Positions 58,856 to 64,000 of a stretch of 64,000 bases of DNA are shown one piece after another (the first letter of the stretch is position 1; each line of letters begins with the position of its first letter). Source of the DNA: Cunninghamella blakesleeana (lineage: Eukaryota > Mucoromycota > Mucoromycetes > Mucorales > Cunninghamellaceae). The notes under the pieces were generated by a model. The model was not told the origin of the DNA. It did no database searches and saw nothing but the letters and a program-made list of their open reading frames with translations. The position numbers and the translations under genes are program-made. The stretch spans positions 496,001-560,000 of the forward strand of contig JAFCIZ010000008.1 in NCBI GenBank assembly GCA_017871115.1. The letters run 5' to 3'.

Positions 58856-60696
58856 AAAATTAATAAAAAAAACCAATGTATTTATAATCATATATTTATA
58901 CATATAAATGAATTTTTAGTTTGATAATTGATTAATAAATAAATAATTAAATTGTATATTATAACAGTAATTATATCTTTAATATATATTAATCAGATTA
59001 ATATAATAAATAAATGCTTATAAGTAAAGAGATTATATAAAGTAGCACGTAATAAAGACAAATATATATATATGTATATATTAAATAGAGTTTTGAAAGT
59101 AGATATGTGAGTTTGATAATAAAATATATTTTTATTTTAGTATATTTAAAAAAAGGGTGATGTTATTTTTTTACATATAAAATATAGCAGATAACTACAA
59201 GGTTATTCATTTCCTTCCGAATCAAGGCTTTTCACTTCAGTATAGTATAGTATTTAATTTTTATAAACTTCGCTAATATCAGATTTCAAATATAAAGTTT
59301 ATTTCTCATTTACAACACATTTTTTATTTTTATTAATTTAGAAAGTAATTGTTTTTGTACTTGCCGATATAAAAGATGATTATCATTTTAATTCAATTAA
59401 AAAAAATATGTACAGTCAAAGCTTGATATATATTGTCATAGCTTATCGTTAGAGAGAATTGAATGAAAACCTATTTAAAACAAAAATATTATACAGTATA
59501 CAGTATTTCATATGATTAAAATAATTTTCATTATCTTTGTTCCAATAAAAGTAACTTAAATTTAAAGAAAACACAGTATGTGTGAATAGATGCAGTCTCG
59601 ACAAATCAAAAACCCATGAAAAAAAAAGGAAATTGTTTTAAATGTTAGAAACATTCAAAGGAGCAAAATATAATTTAGCAGCACCTTATCTACATTATGA
59701 GTATTTAAAGAAGAACTAATTAGATGAAAATTTGCTTGATTTAAATAAAAGTAAAGTAAATAATCTATGAAGATTTTCCCAATAGTAATAATCAACTGAC
59801 CAAAAAAAAAAAAAATTAGGATATAATAAAATAAGCTTAAAATAGAGAATATATATAGACTTTAAGGTTATTTTAATAGCTATTGCTCAACCTATTCAAA
59901 AGCTTTACAAGCAAGGTATGAAGATATAAAGTAAGATTATCGATTTTTAGCTACCTAGTAGAATATTCGTCGAATTGCGATTAGATGATTGGTTAATATA
60001 TTATTGCGAAAGAAAAAAAATGAAGTATTGAAACACTATTGAATAATGTGTTCCTGTCTTTATCATTTAAATATCATTAAAGACGATTGAAGTAAATGAT
60101 ATTGGTTATACTCATGAAGGATATGTCAACATTCTGACAGCAAGTAAACGACAAAAAGAAAATGACAAATAGAGAGAAGATTATAAAACAGAATATGAAA
60201 CAATATATACCATATATTCAGTTAATATTCACTCTAACTAAAAAAAAAGTTATAACAAGAGAATTCAGTCAAAAAATAGTATCAAGTTACTCGTTAAAAG
60301 AAGACAACAATTAAAATTTAAATATAATTTTATATCATGTTTCAATTATTTAATGCTTAGTAGTACCAAATTTCCATTTTTGTTCGATCCTATATCATTT
60401 TACTCCGAAATAATGATAAATGGAAATTATACAATTTTATTGTCTTTTTTTTCTTGATGGTAATGATGATAGTTGCATAATCACCCTTTGGGGTAGTTTA
60501 CTTTTATTATTTGAGCCTTGTTCTGGCATTTATATTCTTAGTATATATAGCATTTCATTTTTTAAAAAAACAAATGAAAAATAAAAAAAGTGATGTAAAA
60601 GACAAATTCTGTTTATACAATTGTATTTAATATAAAAAACTAATAGATTGGGTAATACATAATAGTATATATGACAGCTTTGTTATTTTTGAAAAT
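58856..60696. other. 1.8-kb gene-poor region with relic coding sequence
   Basis: Between PEX2 and the LIM gene no intact gene is seen. Besides the relic at 60071-60241, stretches around 59580-59760 and 59880-59990 show scattered protein-like words broken by stops, suggesting an old dead gene or element. The rest is AT-rich. Confidence 0.45.
60071..60241 (+). pseudogene. Relic coding fragment, possibly of a Mucorales multicopy family
   Basis: One frame reads TIEVNDIGYTHEGYVNIL and TASKRQKENDK, then TAG, then continues in the same frame with REDYKTEYETIYTIYSVN before the next stop. Amino-acid composition is protein-like. The internal stop and lack of a start or flanking exons indicate decay. 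The parent family is not certain. Confidence 0.4.
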
Positions 60697-62621
60697 TTAC
60701 AAACATTGTTTACAAATAACTTCATCTTGACCATTATTTTGCCATAACCCTATTTTTAATTTATAAAATAAAGTAAAATAAAATAAATTGTCATCATCAT
60801 AAAAATTATTGCCCTATTTTAATATCGTTTTTATGATTTTTATGATTTTCTTTCCTTTCAGCATTTATATTTATGTATAGTTTTTTTTTTATTTTTATTT
60901 TTGATTACCTGGTACTCTGGACGATAAAGGACGATGACATGAAAAGCACTGAAAGTGAAATGAATGGTAATTTTTTCCAAAAGCAGATGAAGTTAATTTT
61001 GCATTTTCTAAAGATTCTTTACAAGTATGACATATATTGGTATCTGATTTTTGCGTTTGTATCTGTTGCTGTTGCTGTAATGTTGGATTAGGTCGTTGTG
61101 AAGATGATACAGATGGTGGGTTAGAAGAATGTAGAGAATTAGATGGTTGTGATAATGGGGGTGAAGCTAATGGTGGATGAGAAGATCTGAGGTTTTTCTG
61201 TTGTGGAAGAGCCATAGCATGACGTTCGCAATATGGTTTATCATCTCTTACATGAAATACACCTGAAGGGAAAGGTTGTTGACATTCCTATAAACATATT
61301 TAAAAAATAAACAAAAACAAACAAAAAAATAAATATAAGTATATAATTTAATACCTTTTGCCAATTCTTTTTTTTTTTTTTTAAAAAAAAAAAAGTGATC
61401 ATATAATATATATATTACCGTGCAAACGAAACATTCTTTATGCCAATCACCACCAAGAGCTCCAACGAATGAACCTTTTATATATTTACTACATCCCTTA
61501 CATTGGTGACCAAATAATTTTAAATAATCAGATTCACAATACGCCAACCCATCTTGGATCATAAAAGGATTATCTTCATTAAATGGTGTTTTACAAGTAT
61601 GACAAAAGAAATGACCCACATGATAGTGTTTTCCCAGTGCTTTAATGGACGTCTAATATATTATTTAAAAAATAAATAAGAAAAATAAAATAATGAATAT
61701 ATATTCTTCCACTTTCCAATGTTTTATTATTAATATTATTTCTTTCCTTTTAAAACTCTTCTTATATATATACTTACGTCTGTAATAATTTGTTTACAAT
61801 AATCACATATATGATTAAATAATTCATGATAATCTGCTTCACAATAAGCTTGGCCATCCTTCTCAAAAAATTCCACTTTATCCAAAGGTATATGACACTT
61901 TGTACATTGAAAACATCCATTATGCCATTTTTTCCCTAAGGCACTGACCATTATACCAGCTGATACAGGCTTATTACATCCATTACAAAAAGTTTGATTA
62001 AAAGTTGGTTTTGATACATTCGCTTTATTATCATTATTACTATTAGAATTTATTGCTTTAGTAGTATTAGTAGTAGTGGTAGTAATAGTAGGAGAAGAAG
62101 TTATGGGTTTAGAAGAAAAAAGGGCCGGTTTTTTTGCTGGTATAGGAGGAGGTTGTTTATTATTATTATTATTATTTGATAATACTGTAGTTTTTATTCC
62201 TGCCAAGTTTTTTGTACCCAGAGTGGTTGGTTTTGGTTTATATGCCGACACGGATGGTGGTTGTGATGGTACCTTTGTATTTAAAGAAGCTTCAAAAGCA
62301 TCCACTTTTGTAATATTTGGTCCTTCTTCATTATTATTTATATTCATACTTTTCATTGGGTAAATTAACTCATTTCTTAAAGTTTGATACGCTGTGTTAT
62401 TATTGTTATTCTGACTACTAGTTGTTGACGATTTAGGCGTATTATTTTTAGTTGGAAGATTATTTAAATAGTTGTCTAAAAATAATAATAAATAATAATA
62501 TTAGTAGATTATATTTAATTATAGTAAAAATAATAAATGTCATAACATACTACAAAATAAATATAAAATAATATAAAATAAAAACATCCGTACCTAGTTG
62601 ATCTTTAGATAAATAAGACAT
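60697..62621 (-). CDS. PXL1: Four-LIM-domain paxillin-like protein
   Basis: Five exons, 62621-62594, 62475-61778, 61652-61419, 61287-60909 and 60749-60697, total 1392 nt, 463 aa. The N-terminus MSYLSKDQLDNYLNNLP resembles a paxillin LD motif (LDxYLxxL). A disordered Pro/Ser/Asn region with PPPIPAKKP follows. LIM1 starts near residue 173 (FCNGCNKPV), LIM2 at CDYCKQIITD, LIM3 at CKGCSKYIKG (HKECFVCTEC), and LIM4 at ICHTCKESLE after a Ser/Pro linker. The last 53-nt exon supplies GLWQNNGQDEVICKQCL, completing LIM4's final Cys pair; without it the protein would stop at GNQK inside the domain. LIM proteins of this type act at actin rings and septa (yeast and S. pombe Pxl1). The orthology is probable. 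Confidence 0.85.
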
Positions 62622-63719
62622 TTTTTTTAAGAATAAAAAAAGGAAAAATAATAAATAAAAGCGAGAAAAAAGATGGTTTAAAATTATTGCACTACGCTTA
62701 TCGTGGTTTTAATTTATTTTTTCTTAGCATATTTCATTATTTTATGTTTATACTTTTGTTAAATGTTCTAATCATATATAGTCTAGTATAGTAAAAAAGA
62801 ATAAAGTTAAGATTAAGATTTGCCAAAAAGAAAAAAAGAAATATGCATTGCCAAGAGGATTGAAAATTCTTTTGATTCTTAGACTATACGTATATATATA
62901 TATATATATGTATATAGTAACCGGGAATATACTAATCTTCTTTTATTAAACAATATTAAAGAGTACATAGAATGAATATTAATTATTATGATCATTATAA
63001 AATAAAAATAATACAATTATGAATGAAAAAAAGGAGAAAGTTATAATTTTAACGCGAAGAATAAAATCAAATGATAGATTTTTTAACAGGAACATATTTT
63101 ACTAGGATCACGGTAACATGACCTTCGAAACATATAAATATTTGTTTTATAAATATATATCTATAGTTACGAATGGTTTAATAAATAAATAAAAAATATT
63201 CATTTACGTATGAACTAAATTAATTTATATGTACTTTTTTTCTTTTTCTTTTTATTTTTTTTTAAAAAAAAGATTTACATATAAAAAATATAAATCATCA
63301 CAATATATTTATTGATTTATTATCATCATTATTTATAATAAAAGTAAAATAAAAATAAGAAAAACAATATGTACGTAACTGATTATGTTTGATATAAACT
63401 TTCCGGTGATGCTACCTCTTTCAATACAAAAAAGGGATAGAAAACATTTGAATTTTCATAAGATTGTTTGAAAGGAGAAATTTTACTTTATTACATGTAA
63501 AAAAGTAATATATATGTGGGGAAATTCCCAAATACGATTAAAAAAAAAAAAAAAAACGGAACCTTTTTTTCTGTTTTTGTAAATGTAAATATAAATAAAT
63601 ATAATAGATAAAAAGGGTATATGTAAAATAAAAGAGAGAAAAAATTATATGAAATCAAGTTGAGTACAATAATAATAATAATGTAAATTAATAATATTAT
63701 TAACAAGTATATTAATTAA
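62622..63719. other. Intergenic, AT-rich
   Basis: 1.1 kb between two minus-strand genes: the promoter of the LIM gene and the 3' flank of the next. It contains an (AT)n block near 62891-62914 and a T9A8 tract at 63255-63271. No coding signal. Confidence 0.5.
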
Positions 63720-64000
63720 TCATTCAAAAGGATTGGTACGTCCATCTTGTGGTCTTTTTTCCCTTTTTCTTTGTCGTTTCATCGCCCTTGTTTTTTGCCA
63801 TTGTTCATTTAATTGATGAACTTGTTCAATAAATCTTTTAAATTGGTATAGATAAGGTTGATCTTTTTTATTATAACGATATTGGTAGTTCCTATTCGTA
63901 TAATAGTCATCATCTTTACTCATAGACTTCTTGAATAATAATTCATGGTCATCTTCTCCTACTAGTGTATCGGATGATAGTCGTCTTTCTAATTCTTGGG
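63720..64000 (-). CDS. C-terminal end of an unrecognised protein (5' cut by window edge)
   Basis: The frame is open from the right edge to the stop at 63720. The visible 92 or so residues begin QELERRLSSDTLVGEDDHE, include LLFKKSMSKDDDYYTNRN and QFKRFIEQVHQLNEQWQK, and end in a basic stretch RAMKRQRKREKRP before DGRTNPFE. An ATG at 63923 is in frame, but the upstream codons look equally coding, so the true start is outside. It looks like a charged, helical C-terminus; the basic cluster could be a nuclear-localisation signal. Family not recognised. Confidence 0.6.
   Translation of the reverse strand, partial: QELERRLSSDTLVGEDDHELLFKKSMSKDDDYYTNRNYQYRYNKKDQPYLYQFKRFIEQVHQLNEQWQKTRAMKRQRKREKRPQDGRTNPFE

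Overview
The window is eukaryotic nuclear DNA from a fungus, most likely an early-diverging filamentous one of the Mucorales (Mucoromycota). It is very AT-rich outside exons. Introns are short (about 50-330 nt) with GTAAGT/GTAWAT donors and TAG acceptors. Twenty-two of the 24 genes either recognisably encode fungal proteins or read cleanly across predicted introns; the other two are cut by the window edges. One gene (29919-32453) belongs to a multicopy protein type I associate with Mucorales. The genus call is inference.

Layout, left to right. 1-3555: two tandem HET-domain paralogues, the first cut by the edge and the second with a spliced N-terminal exon carrying three PIP-box-like motifs. 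3878-6461 (-): AreA-type GATA factor. 7519-9930: secreted GH20 beta-hexosaminidase. 10144-10668 (-): cystatin. 11080-12269: unrecognised coiled-coil protein. 12270-14572: gene-poor DNA with decayed coding pieces. 14573-16231: Rieske-domain protein. 16594-17233 (-): mitoribosomal protein mS41. 17425-20396: a dead and a live copy of a MIR-domain gene in tandem. 21372-23122: proteasome ubiquitin receptor Rpn13. 23395-26182: mitochondrial EF-G2. 26588-28055 (-): UBE2W-like E2. 29147-29581: a 207-bp direct repeat. 29919-32453 (-): ten-exon member of a Mucorales multigene family with an ExK nuclease-like motif. 32989-35307 (-): trifunctional folate enzyme. 35813-37758 (-): RFC small subunit. 38042-42624: Sla2/HIP1. 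42795-43517: FMN-binding oxidase-like protein. 44286-45949: inorganic pyrophosphatase. 46470-47490: Nbp2-like SH3 protein. 50229-52295 (-): ALG12 with a glutaredoxin-like tail. 53255-56555: arrestin. 57265-58855: PEX2. 60697-62621 (-): four-LIM paxillin-like protein. 63720-64000 (-): the 3' end of an unrecognised gene.

These are mostly unrelated housekeeping genes, as usual in fungal chromosomes, and no operon or biosynthetic cluster is apparent. Loose themes are ubiquitin/proteasome (Rpn13, E2, PEX2), actin/endocytosis (Sla2, arrestin, LIM, SH3) and mitochondrial translation (mS41, EF-G2).

The most unusual points are: (1) two predicted ultra-short internal exons, 2 nt in the hexosaminidase and 1 nt in the E2, each with canonical splice sites and each needed to restore a conserved family motif and avoid an early stop; (2) a PIP-box array spliced onto a HET-domain protein; (3) an ALG12-glutaredoxin-like fusion; (4) a recurring TTAAA-CYCCG element in intergenic DNA. 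Exon coordinates come from reading splice signals and frame by eye. Lengths were checked for divisibility by three, but no transcript data were available.
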